Assembly: GCA_035252155.1 (NCBI GenBank)
Contig: DATFDL010000772.1
Span: 1 to 9,360 of the forward strand
DNA length: 9,360 bases
From: JAICLL01 sp035252155
GTDB lineage: Bacteria > Planctomycetota > Planctomycetia > Pirellulales > JAICIG01
Reading direction: 5' to 3'
Shown here: positions 1 to 6,877 of the stretch, piece by piece
Layout of the letters: every line of letters starts with the position of its first letter
How positions within the stretch are numbered: the first letter of the stretch is position 1
The notes under the pieces: model-generated
The model's database searches: none
What the model saw: the letters and a program-made list of their open reading frames with translations, nothing else
What the model was told of the DNA's origin: nothing
Translations under genes and position numbers: made by a program

Positions 1-33
1 CCGATTCTGTACGCCAACACCGATTGGGCCGCG

Positions 34-420
34 TCACTCTTGCCGATGTCGGCGACCGGCGGGCACGACCTCGAACACATACCCGTTGGGATCTTTGAAA
101 AAGAACCGCTCGAACGGCGTGGCCCGCGCGGGCGCGATCAGCTCTGCGCCGTGTTGCACGAGACGCATTTTGAGCGACGCGAATTCTTCCAGGGCGAATT
201 CGATCGCCAGGTGACGGCCATACTCTTGCTCGAACGGCGAGGGAGCGAAGTCGGGCACTTCGATCAGGTGCAGCTCTTGACCGTCGGCCATGGCCAGCCA
301 GGCGGCGGGGCGGCCGATGTTGTTTGGCCGCTCGATCGGACGCCAGCCCAGCGTGGCCGCGAAGAAATCTCGCGCCCGCGTCACGTCGCGCGTCGCCAAG
401 GTAAGATGTGCGAAGCTCAT
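34..420 (-). CDS. VOC family protein (glyoxalase/bleomycin-resistance fold)
   Basis: A 128-residue protein of the usual length for a single-chain VOC (vicinal oxygen chelate) protein, built from two beta-alpha-beta-beta-beta modules. The first module opens with FAHLTLATRDVTRARDFF and the second with GRHLAIEF; the end, KDPNGYVFEVV, is the typical VOC terminal strand. Likely metal ligands by position are H5, H51 or E54, H70 and E117, which resembles the His/Glu pattern of glyoxalase I. The family includes glyoxalases, dioxygenases and fosfomycin or bleomycin resistance proteins, so the metal site is supported but the substrate is not. The ATG at 420 is preceded by GAGG eight bases upstream, a good ribosome binding site. 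It lies 217 bp downstream of the broken DUF1559 gene on the same strand, across a repeat-rich gap, so co-transcription is doubtful. It is probably cytoplasmic, as no signal peptide is visible. Confidence 0.88.
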   Translation of the reverse strand: MSFAHLTLATRDVTRARDFFAATLGWRPIERPNNIGRPAAWLAMADGQELHLIEVPDFAPSPFEQEYGRHLAIEFALEEFASLKMRLVQHGAELIAPARATPFERFFFKDPNGYVFEVVPAGRRHRQE

Positions 421-463
421 CCGCCGCGCCTCGAAATGCGAACCGCCGAAATGCGAATCGTAG

Positions 464-481
464 AACGGAATTTATTCCGTT
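464..481. repeat. Perfect inverted repeat, 8-bp arms
   Basis: AACGGAAT and ATTCCGTT flank a TT centre, giving a perfect palindromic hairpin. It is AT-rich in the stem and is not followed by a clear T-tract on either strand, so it is not a standard intrinsic terminator. It lies about 45 bp upstream of the VOC start codon and could form in the leader of that mRNA. Confidence 0.7.
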
Positions 482-544
482 TGCCCGCCAAGGTCAACGA
501 CGCCAAGGGCGGCGCGGAAGAACGCGTTTCGAGCCCGCATGTAG

Positions 545-564
545 CAGAATTCGTAAGAATTCTG
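545..564. repeat. Perfect inverted repeat, 8-bp arms, GTAA centre
   Basis: CAGAATTC, GTAA, GAATTCTG forms a perfect stem of 8 bp with a 4-base loop. It sits between the 464-481 palindrome and the 30-bp tandem units. It is too AT-rich and lacks the T-run needed to call it a terminator. Confidence 0.75.
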
Positions 565-570
565 GCCCTA

Positions 571-630
571 GGTCGCCTTTCGCTCCGCGAAAGTAGCGCT
601 AGTCGCCTTTCGCTCCGCAAAGTCGTGCGC
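571..630. repeat. Two tandem 30-bp units with an internal hairpin
   Basis: The shared core GTCGCCTTTCGCTCCGC occurs at 572-588 and again at 602-618, exactly 30 bp apart. Unit 1 contains the perfect hairpin CTTTCGC-TCC-GCGAAAG (577-593). Unit 2 has lost one G (CCGCAAAG instead of CCGCGAAAG), which leaves its stem with a bulge. The junction between the units is the palindrome TAGCGCTA (594-601). The second unit ends a few bases from the TAA stop of the DUF1559 frame. Two units without spacers do not make a CRISPR array. A REP-like dispersed repeat is the most likely nature. Confidence 0.75.
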
Positions 631-637
631 GGCGATT

Positions 638-1960
638 TTAGGATCCCTCGCCAAGCGAATCGCCGCCTTCCCGCGTGTTCAAGCTGGCCCAAACCGCGAA
701 ATCGATCCCGTCAGAAATCGGCTTGGAAGAGCCATCGGCGAAGACAACCATCACCACGCCCGGATGATTGCTATCGGGACCAAGCCAGTTCGAGTTGGGA
801 CTATAAAGGGCATTGTAGAGCGGCGCGACGCCCACGATCGGCGCGTCGCCGACTTTGCCGGTCAGCTCGAAGCCCGCGGTGCCGGCGGTAGTATTGCCGC
901 CTTCGCCGCACGGCCCTCCTTGGGCCGAAATATAAACCTCGGGCAACGAACAAGAGCCGCTGCCCGTCACGCTTTCGGTCAACGCCACCATCGCCGCGCG
1001 GAAGACCATCGGCCCGTGAAACGCCCCGCCAGGCGTGGTGCGCAAGTTTCGCCGCGATCTGCCCGAGCCGCCTTTGAGCAAATGCGTAGGCGGCCAAGGC
1101 GCGTCGGACTCAGCGCCGCGCAAGGCCCACTTTGGCGCCAGCGGCTGATCGGAATCGGCGGCGAACTCCAGCTCGGCGCTCAACGCGCGGTTGTAGTGCC
1201 CTTTGCCGGCAGCGGTAGTCGTCGCCGCGCTCGACGACGTGACTTCGGCCACCACGATGGTATGGCTCGTGCCGTCTTTGATCGAGCCGAACTTGGCGGG
1301 CTCATTGAAGGCAAACATCCCTCGCGTTCTTATCGGCGCGGTGGTCTCGCCTTCATAGGGCGCGTCCTTCTTCGTCGTTGCGGAATAAAATCCCACGCCG
1401 ACGCTGCCGGCGTAGTTCATCCACATGCAGTCGCCCGGTAAATCGCCCGGCCCGTTGAAACCGGCGTCCGACGGACAGCGATACGAAGGAACCTGCTGAG
1501 ATTGCAAATACCCAAAATACGATGGCGGCCTGACCGGCACACCGCCGGGCTGGCCAATTCCATACTCCTGACTTTGATTCCAAAGCGCGACCCGCTTGTT
1601 GATGGCATCGTAGAGCGACGTTCACATGAGGAAGGGCATAATGCCCACGCTCCACGGATGGTGATACGGCGATTGCGTTGTGTTCGAGATAGAGCCGAAC
1701 TTATCCTTCGGGCATCCGCCCCAGAGCGCATCGGGCGGGAAGCATTTGTTAACGTCCGCGTAGCATTGCAACCCCAGGCCAATTTGCTTGAGATTGTTGT
1801 TGCACTGGGTGCGGCGGGCGGCCTCGCGCGCGCTGCGCACGGCGGGCAACATCATCGCCAGCACCAACGCAAGGATGCCGATCACTACCAATAATTCGAC
1901 CAGCGTGAACGCGGCGCGCCGTCGCGGCCGGCGGCGGCCGGCAAGAAATGTTGCGGACAT
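638..1960 (-). pseudogene. DUF1559 prepilin-like protein gene interrupted by an in-frame TGA
   Basis: The frame encodes a DUF1559 protein (SBP_bac_10-like; planctomycete pseudopilin family) of about 440 codons if the stop is read through. The N-terminus has a basic stretch, then AFTLVELLVVIGILALVLAM at residues 17-36, the type IV prepilin cleavage and transmembrane signature. It continues with RSAREAARRTQCNNNLKQIG, the family's usual start. The second half has the canonical ending SNHPG...VFADGS...ISDGIDFAVWASLNTREGG. The two halves share one frame but are split by TGA at 1622-1624, just after IMPFLM and before TSLYDAINKR. Homologues normally read through here as a PFLEQ-like stretch. The ATG at 1960 has GGAG seven bases upstream. 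Without readthrough only a 112-residue pseudopilin stub is made. TGA is used as a normal stop elsewhere in the window, so a nonsense mutation or a sequencing error is most likely. The family's exact role is unknown; it is thought to be surface or secretion related. Confidence 0.85.
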
Positions 1961-1996
1961 GGCTCGCTCCGAGATGAGGTTCGTTGCCCGATTATC

Positions 1997-2027
1997 ATTA
2001 TAGCCGATCGGACCGGTTGAGCTACAA
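1997..2027 (-). promoter_or_regulatory. Promoter of the DUF1559 gene
   Basis: A perfect -10 box TATAAT reads on the minus strand at 2002-1997. A weak -35, TTGTAG, sits at 2027-2022 with a long 19-base spacer. Transcription would start near 1990, giving a leader of about 30 bases that contains the GGAG ribosome binding site. The fit of -10, leader and ribosome site supports a functional promoter even though the gene is now interrupted. Confidence 0.6.
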
Positions 2028-2028
2028 T
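2023..2028 (+). promoter_or_regulatory. Possible -10 box for the SRPBCC gene
   Basis: TACAAT (5 of 6 to consensus) lies 29 bases before the ATG at 2057. There is no convincing -35 at 16-18 bp. It overlaps the -35 of the opposing DUF1559 promoter, so the two genes would compete for polymerase. The predicted transcription start near 2035 would make an ATG at 2036 leaderless. Confidence 0.3.
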
Positions 2029-2056
2029 TGGCAAGATGCTTCAATGGGCGACAACC

Positions 2057-2485
2057 ATGAACCAGACTGAGATCACCGTTGTCCGAGCCATCCCCGCGGT
2101 GAGCGCCGACGTGTTCGATGCGTGGCTGGATCCGAAATGCCCCGGCGGGCTGTGGTCGGCGGCCGATCGCCTCATTCACAACGCGGTTGTGGACGGCCTG
2201 TTTTATATGGCGGTGAAGCATGAGGGCCGGATATGGCCGCATTACGGGCGTTTCCTGCGGATGGATCGGCCCCGTTGCGTCGAGCACACCTGGGTATCGG
2301 AGGCGACGAAGGGCGTCGAGTCGACGGTGACCGTGACGTTCGAGCCGAAGGGCAATCAGACGGAGATGACACTGCGTCACTCTGGCTTGCCCGACGAGGA
2401 AACCGGGCGCGCGCACCAGGACGGCTGGACCTGGGGTTTATCGAAGCTCGCCGAGTACTTTCAAGCAAAGCTAACACGCGCCTGA
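2057..2485 (+). CDS. SRPBCC / AHSA1-like domain protein
   Basis: A 142-residue protein of the SRPBCC fold, group AHSA1 (COG3832, activator of Hsp90 ATPase homologue 1-like). It starts with the family's ITVVRAIPAVSADVFDAWLD, followed by alternating strands (VDGLFYMAVKHEGR, YGRFLRMDRPRCVEHTW, STVTVTFEPKGNQTEMTLRH). It ends with the long C-terminal helix GWTWGLSKLAEYFQAKL that covers the ligand cavity. Members are usually stand-alone cytoplasmic proteins that bind hydrophobic ligands, and most have no known substrate. I chose ATG 2057 because the family begins almost directly at this strand. An in-frame ATG at 2036 would add seven residues and could be used from a leaderless transcript. The ribosome site before 2057 is weak. 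The gene is divergent from the DUF1559 gene and convergent with the WD40 gene. Confidence 0.88.
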   Translation: MNQTEITVVRAIPAVSADVFDAWLDPKCPGGLWSAADRLIHNAVVDGLFYMAVKHEGRIWPHYGRFLRMDRPRCVEHTWVSEATKGVESTVTVTFEPKGNQTEMTLRHSGLPDEETGRAHQDGWTWGLSKLAEYFQAKLTRA

Positions 2486-2546
2486 CGTGCCCGCCGTTTG
2501 GATGCGGCGCTTCAATCTTCCACACCAATCGGTGCCGAACGGAGTA

Positions 2547-2585
2547 CGCCGGGGCATCGCTTAGGCTCTGCCCCAGCCACCGGCG
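2547..2585. repeat. GC-rich hairpin in the convergent gap
   Basis: GGGGCA (2551-2556) pairs with TGCCCC (2569-2574) around a 12-base loop. Outside it, CGCC (2547-2550) can pair with GGCG (2582-2585) after a one-sided bulge. It lies between the ends of two converging genes, where a bidirectional terminator would be useful, but neither strand shows a T-run after the stem. It may equally be a dispersed palindromic repeat. Confidence 0.45.
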
Positions 2586-2610
2586 GTTAGTCGGTTCCCT
2601 GCTTCTTTCT

Positions 2611-2640
2611 TATCCGTGCCTATCCGCGCCATCCGTGGTC
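2611..2640. repeat. Three 10-bp tandem units, ATCCGTG type
   Basis: TATCCGTGCC, TATCCGCGCC and ATCCGTGGTC follow one another with a period near 10 bp, ending 11 bases before the stop codon of the WD40 gene. Short intergenic arrays of ATCCGTG or ATCTGTG with this period recur in several bacterial phyla, from my general recollection; their function is not known to me. The whole gap 2486-2650 holds this array and the hairpin and no gene that I can see. Confidence 0.6.
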
Positions 2641-2650
2641 TCTCCATCGG

Positions 2651-5600
2651 TCAGTTGGCCGCGGCCGTCTCGGGCTTGGGCGGCTCGAACTTGCGAATCT
2701 CCTGGCCATTGTCGCCGTTCCACTCGCGCAACACGCTGTCTTGCCCGCCGGCCAGCTCGATTTTGCCGTCGGGCGTGGTGGCCGACGCGTACACAAAGTC
2801 GCTCGCGCCGCCGAAATTGCGCACGTTCTGCCCGTTGTCGGTGTTGTAGAGCCGCACGCTGGTGTCGCCCGCGCTGACTAACACCATCGAAGTGCTGCCG
2901 ATAAAGTTGATCGACGTGACTTCCTTGGCGATGCCCTGGATCGTGCGCAATTGGTCGCCACTGGCAAAGTCCCAAACTTTCACCACATTGTCGGCACCGC
3001 AACTGGCCATCACCTTGCCGTCGGCCCGCCAACGCACGCCCAGCACGTGGTGCGTGTGCCCCTCGAACGAACGCACGAACTTGCCGTCGGCCACCTGAAA
3101 CACCTTGATGAACTTGTCCGATCCGCACGAGGCCAACAGCTTGCCGTCGGGCGAAAAGTCGAGGCCCAGCACCGTGTCGCTATGCGCTTCGGGCAGGTCG
3201 CGCGCCAGCGTGCCGTCGGCCACATTCCACAATTTCAATTCGCCCGCTCGTGAGGGATCGCCGCCGCCCGAAGCCAGCAGCTTACCGTCTGGACTGAAGT
3301 CAAGCGCGGTGACGCGATCGACTAAGGGCGACATCGGGCCGCCGCCGATGGTGCGGGCCAGCGTCCACTCGGGCATGGTGTTGAAGACGACCGCCGATTT
3401 GTCGGCCGCGGCGGCAACGATCTTATTCGGCCCGGCGTACGCCACGACCAGCACCGCGCCGGCTTGCCCGCCATAGACTTCGCCCACCGCGCCGGTTTCG
3501 GCGTGGAAGGTATGCACCAGTTTGTCATCGCCGCCCACGGCCAACTCCAGGTTGTCAGGCGAGAAAGCGACCGACTTAAAGGGCAGTTCGCCCGCGGTGG
3601 CAGCCTTCTTGGCGGTTTCCAAGGCCGCCTCGGTTTCTTTTACCTTGGCCTCGGCGGCCTGCTGCACTTGCTTGGCCATAGGCACGGCGTCGGTGGCGCG
3701 CTTCGCGGCGATGTTCGCCGAATCGAGCGCCTTGTCGGCCGCCAGCTTAGCGGTCTCAGCGGCCTGCCGGGCGTTTTCGGCGTCGTTGAAAGCCTTCGTC
3801 TTGGCGGCCAGATCGTCGGTGGCGGTTTTTTGCTTGGCTGCGGCTTCGGCGGCGGCCTTTTCCGTGGCGGCTTTCGCGTCTTGGGCCGCTTTCAGTTTTG
3901 TGGCGGCTTCGGCTGCGGCCTGATCGGCCGCCTGCTTGGCTTTGACCAAATCTTGGTTATTGGCGTCCGCGTTGAGCGCGGTCTGGGCCTTGGCTACGGC
4001 CTCGACCGCGGCTTTGTTGGCAGCTTCCGCGTCGGCCAACGTTTTGACGGCCGCCGCTTTGCCCTCTTCGGCTGTCTTGGTTACCGCCGCGGCATCGGCC
4101 ACCACTTTGTCGGCGGCCACTTTGGCTTCCATCGCCTTCTTAGCCGGCTCCGTCTTCTCGGCCAAAGCCTTTTCGGCCGCCGCCTTGGCCTCGGTCGATT
4201 TCTTGACGTTTTCGGCTTCGGCCTTGGCCGCGTTTTCGGCGGCGGTCACGGCGGCGTTTTCGGCATTGAGCTCGCTCTTGCGGGCGGCCACGGACCGCTC
4301 AAACTCGGCGGCTTGAAATTGCAAGCGATAGTCGCCCTTCAGCTCAGCGACCTGCTGAAAATTCTGCCCGTTCCACAGCCGCACCACGTTGCTGGCGCCG
4401 GCGGCGGCGATGCGTTGGCCGTCGGGCCGCACGGCCACGCTCGTTACGGCGGCACCGTAGTTGAGCTGCTGCATCTGCTGCGCGTTGTCCAGATTCCACA
4501 GCCGCACGCTGCCGTCCTGGCTGCCGGAAAGGATTTGGTTGGGAGCGTTGGGCATGGCGGCCAGCGCGGTCACCGGTTGGCCGTGACCTGGAATCGGCCT
4601 AATGAAAAGCATCGACCAGACGCGTACGCTCTTGTCGGCCGAGGCGCTGATGACCAACTCGCCTTTTTCGCCCAGCGAACCCAACCCGACGATTGGGCCG
4701 GCCTGCTCGGCGAAGGCTTGCAGTGTCTCGCCACCAGCGAGGCTGAAGACCATAACTTCGCTGCCGCCCGCTCCGCCGCCGATCACGCGCTGGTTGTCGG
4801 CGCTGAAGGCCACGCTGCGCACAGGACCGCTAAAGCCCGTGAACTGCGGCTTGGGGCCGGGCGAGCCATTGCCGGCGTTCCACACGCGCACCGACTTGTC
4901 TTCGCCGGCGGTCGCCAGCCATTGGCCATCCGCGCTGATGGCCAGATCGTGAACGGGTCCGCCGGCCTGCGCGGCATAACGCTGGGCGCCGTCGCCGGAT
5001 TGAAAGGCCCGCAACGTGCCATCGGCCGAAGCGCTATAGATCAGGCCGCCATCGTTGCTGTAGGCCAGTCCGCTGATCCGGCCGGTGTGGCCCATCAGCG
5101 GCCGTTCGAGCGCCGGTGTTTCGGCGAGTTTCCAGACCGAGATGGCGCCATCCGCCGCGCCACTGACGGCCTGATTGCCCGACGGATGAATGGCCACGGC
5201 TTCAATGGCAGCCGGCGCGTCGACTTTGACAACCTGCTGACCAGCGGCCACGTCCCAGACTCGCAGCGTCTTGTCGGCGCCGCCGCTGACCAACCGCGTA
5301 CCGCCAGCTTGGAACCGCACGCTATTCACAGGGCCGGCATGTCCCGCGAGTGTCTTGGTCACTTGCCAACTGGAAGAATCTTGCAATTGAATCGACCCGT
5401 CGGCCAACGCCAGTGCCACGAGTTTGCGATCGGGGCTGACGGCCATCGCCGTCACGGCGGCAGGCAGAGCGGCGAGCGAGCGCGCCGGGCCGGCGGGCAT
5501 GTTCCACACTCGCAACAGATTGTCGCCCCCGCCGGTGACCACCTGCCCGTTGCCGGCGATGGCTAGCGATTGCACGGGCAGCGGCAAGTCGATGCGTCCC

Positions 5601-6595
5601 GCAGGTGCGCCGTCGCCCACTTGCCAGACGCGGACGCTCTTGTCGGCCGAAGCTGAGATGAGTTTCGCATTGTCCGCCGTGAAGCGCAGAGCCGTGACCG
5701 CGGCGGTGTGGCCGGCCAAGGTTTTAGCAGCCTGTCCGGTAGTCAGGTCCCACAACTTGATGCTATTGTCAGCGGCGGCGCTGGCAAGCCATTTGCCGTC
5801 GGCACTGGCGGCGATTGTCTGAGCATTCTCGGCGGCGGCGGTGTCGAACGTCGCCAGCCGAACATCGCGCGGGCGTTGCCAGAGCTTGATGGCGCGGTAA
5901 CCGCCCGAAGCCAACAGCGATCCGTCGGGGCTGAAGGCCAGCGATTGAATCAGGTCAAGGTCGGCCACGCCCGGCTGCTTATAGACGCCCGTCTTCAACA
6001 GCTCGGGATCGGTCAATCGGCAGACGAAGCGGCCGGTGGGCAGATGATAAATGAAGATCTGGTTTGCCCGGCCGCAGGCGGCGAACTGCCCGTCGGGCGT
6101 GACGGCCACGGCGTAAATGGGATTTACGCCGGCGGGCAGCGGCTGCCAATGCACTTCGCTTCCCGCGCCGCTGACGATGCCCGCCGCTCCCTGATCGATC
6201 CAGAGTTTGATCAGCCCCAGCTCTTCGGGCGTGAGCGGCTTCGCGGCCACTTTGTTATCCGGGGGCGGCATGAGCGAATCGGTCTTGCCGGTGGCCCGAC
6301 CCAGCAACAGGCTTTCAGCGCCGTTCTTGGGCACGACGGCAGGGCCGCTATCGCCGCCCTTGATGATCGACTGCGGCGTTTCGAGCACCAGTCCACTTTC
6401 GTGCTTGGTGGCGTTGTGGCAGGCCACGCAGTTCTTTTTGAGCAGCGGCAGCACCTCGCGCTCGAAGTCGACCGGCGTATCGCGCTTGATCTCGGCGATG
6501 GCGATCACGTCGTCGGCCGCGGCATGCCGTGCCAGCATAGCGGCCGAAAGGATAGAAAGAGACGCAATCCAAACTGAAGGGCAGTTCCGTGGCAT
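2651..6595 (-). CDS. Secreted planctomycete cytochrome c / WD40 repeat protein with helical stalk
   Basis: A 1314-residue exported protein. Residues 1-27 form a signal peptide (hydrophobic VWIASLSILSAAMLA, likely cleaved after HAAA). Residues 40-140 match the planctomycete cytochrome c domain (PSCyt1 type): one haem motif CVACH at 56-60, and LMPPP at 108-112 whose Met could be the second iron ligand. Residues about 150-750 hold many WD40 blades with endings such as IKLWDLTTG, VRVWQVGDG, LRVWDVAAG and VRLWNLDN, enough for roughly two propellers. Residues about 755-1002 are an Ala/Lys/Glu-rich helical stalk. Residues 1003-1300 give one more propeller (LKLWNVADG, VKVWDFASG, LREWNGDNG). It probably acts outside the cytoplasmic membrane in protein binding, perhaps with electron transfer; its partner is unknown. 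The ATG at 6595 has GGAAG six bases upstream. The usual DUF1549/DUF1553 partners are absent here. Confidence 0.92.
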   Translation of the reverse strand: MPRNCPSVWIASLSILSAAMLARHAAADDVIAIAEIKRDTPVDFEREVLPLLKKNCVACHNATKHESGLVLETPQSIIKGGDSGPAVVPKNGAESLLLGRATGKTDSLMPPPDNKVAAKPLTPEELGLIKLWIDQGAAGIVSGAGSEVHWQPLPAGVNPIYAVAVTPDGQFAACGRANQIFIYHLPTGRFVCRLTDPELLKTGVYKQPGVADLDLIQSLAFSPDGSLLASGGYRAIKLWQRPRDVRLATFDTAAAENAQTIAASADGKWLASAAADNSIKLWDLTTGQAAKTLAGHTAAVTALRFTADNAKLISASADKSVRVWQVGDGAPAGRIDLPLPVQSLAIAGNGQVVTGGGDNLLRVWNMPAGPARSLAALPAAVTAMAVSPDRKLVALALADGSIQLQDSSSWQVTKTLAGHAGPVNSVRFQAGGTRLVSGGADKTLRVWDVAAGQQVVKVDAPAAIEAVAIHPSGNQAVSGAADGAISVWKLAETPALERPLMGHTGRISGLAYSNDGGLIYSASADGTLRAFQSGDGAQRYAAQAGGPVHDLAISADGQWLATAGEDKSVRVWNAGNGSPGPKPQFTGFSGPVRSVAFSADNQRVIGGGAGGSEVMVFSLAGGETLQAFAEQAGPIVGLGSLGEKGELVISASADKSVRVWSMLFIRPIPGHGQPVTALAAMPNAPNQILSGSQDGSVRLWNLDNAQQMQQLNYGAAVTSVAVRPDGQRIAAAGASNVVRLWNGQNFQQVAELKGDYRLQFQAAEFERSVAARKSELNAENAAVTAAENAAKAEAENVKKSTEAKAAAEKALAEKTEPAKKAMEAKVAADKVVADAAAVTKTAEEGKAAAVKTLADAEAANKAAVEAVAKAQTALNADANNQDLVKAKQAADQAAAEAATKLKAAQDAKAATEKAAAEAAAKQKTATDDLAAKTKAFNDAENARQAAETAKLAADKALDSANIAAKRATDAVPMAKQVQQAAEAKVKETEAALETAKKAATAGELPFKSVAFSPDNLELAVGGDDKLVHTFHAETGAVGEVYGGQAGAVLVVAYAGPNKIVAAAADKSAVVFNTMPEWTLARTIGGGPMSPLVDRVTALDFSPDGKLLASGGGDPSRAGELKLWNVADGTLARDLPEAHSDTVLGLDFSPDGKLLASCGSDKFIKVFQVADGKFVRSFEGHTHHVLGVRWRADGKVMASCGADNVVKVWDFASGDQLRTIQGIAKEVTSINFIGSTSMVLVSAGDTSVRLYNTDNGQNVRNFGGASDFVYASATTPDGKIELAGGQDSVLREWNGDNGQEIRKFEPPKPETAAAN
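3590..4333 (-). other. TolA-like Ala/Lys/Glu coiled-coil segment inside the WD40 protein
   Basis: This stretch encodes about residues 755-1002, dominated by Ala, Lys, Glu, Asp and Thr, with recurring AAAEKA, AKAAAE and KAAAD blocks and almost no Gly, Pro or aromatic residues. It should be a long helix or coiled coil separating the N-terminal propellers from the C-terminal one, similar in composition to the TolA stalk. The DNA is correspondingly low in complexity (GCC, GCG, AAG, GAG codons). It produces a long but meaningless open frame on the opposite strand. Confidence 0.8.
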
Positions 6596-6687
6596 AACGA
6601 GCTTCCGGGAAGGATTTTCAATGCAGTCGTTCGGCCCGGCGGGCGACCACTTGGGGTCGTATTTCGGCCGATTGGCGGGTTTAGACT

Positions 6688-6716
6688 ACCCTATCGCGCC
6701 GGCGGGCCGTTGACAA
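6688..6716 (-). promoter_or_regulatory. Promoter of the cytochrome c/WD40 gene
   Basis: On the minus strand TTGTCA (6716-6711, 5 of 6 to the -35 consensus) is followed after exactly 17 bases by TAGGGT (6693-6688), which keeps the key T, A and final T of the -10. Transcription would begin near 6681, giving a leader of about 85 bases before the ATG at 6595. Confidence 0.5.
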
Positions 6717-6818
6717 GAGTTTGGCACCGGCGCCGGGCCTGTGGTAGGGCGCGGTAAAGGTGCGACTGTGTCCGGAAGGTGGCAAGCGGCCGCAGCCGCG
6801 TGCCTGCACGATCTGGTG

Positions 6819-6847
6819 TTGATCGGCCCATCTCCGAAGCGGATAAT
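6819..6847 (+). promoter_or_regulatory. Promoter of the two-gene unit 6878-7757
   Basis: TTGATC (6819-6824, 4 of 6) and GATAAT (6842-6847, 5 of 6) are separated by exactly 17 bases. The predicted start near 6854 gives a leader of about 24 bases to the ATG at 6878. This position favours the 6878 start over the in-frame GTG at 6779, which would lie upstream of the promoter. Confidence 0.55.
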
Positions 6848-6877
6848 GAAACGGGCGTGATCCCAGATGGTGCTCGG

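Larger units (their letters stand above)
428..635. repeat. Mosaic of short direct and inverted repeats in an intergenic gap
   Basis: This is almost the whole gap between the DUF1559 gene and the VOC gene. In order it holds: two copies of CGAAATGCGAA (432-442 and 447-457, period 15); a perfect palindrome with 8-bp arms AACGGAAT/ATTCCGTT around TT (464-481); a perfect palindrome with 8-bp arms CAGAATTC/GAATTCTG around GTAA (545-564); and two tandem copies of a 30-bp unit (571-630). The arrangement resembles REP or MITE-type non-coding repeats. I recall similar modules as dispersed repeats in Pirellula-type planctomycete genomes, but the window itself contains only this one locus. Open frames across it look spurious. 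Entries below give the clearest modules. Confidence 0.75.

Noticed and set aside
571..630. CRISPR array
   Set aside because: There are only two 30-bp units placed head to tail with no spacers, and no cas gene is in the window.
40..891. 283-codon + strand frame across the VOC gene and the repeat patch
   Set aside because: It runs antisense to the VOC gene with its clear metal-ligand pattern, then through palindromic repeats and antisense to the DUF1559 end. Its Arg-rich translation has no recognisable domain.
1583..1597. SECIS-like hairpin 29 bases after the in-frame TGA (stem AAGCG/CGCTT, loop GGTCG)
   Set aside because: The spacing and loop GGT fall within what bacterial SECIS elements allow, but the stem is only 5 bp, DUF1559 proteins are not known selenoproteins, and homologues have Glu or Gln rather than Cys near this site. 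Chance is the better explanation unless selA/selB and a conserved TGA are found.
1961..2416. Extension of the DUF1559 reading frame upstream of 1960
   Set aside because: The open frame continues by chance across the divergent SRPBCC gene. The prepilin signature requires the start at 1960, which has a ribosome site and promoter directly upstream.
3464..5566. 700-codon open frame on the + strand opposite the WD40 gene
   Set aside because: It is a shadow of the GC-rich, low-complexity minus-strand gene. Its translation is rich in Gly, Arg and His with no domain logic, whereas the minus frame has clear WD40 repeats, a haem motif and a signal peptide.
6710..6715. Perfect TTGACA on the + strand as a promoter for the 6878 gene
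   Set aside because: No -10 box occurs at a workable distance. The same bases serve as the -35 of the opposite promoter, and TTGATC/GATAAT at 6819-6847 is a better forward promoter.
6779..6877. N-terminal extension of the first unknown gene to a GTG at 6779
   Set aside because: The extension would begin upstream of the predicted promoter and its residues look like non-coding translation. The ATG at 6878 fits the transcript start.
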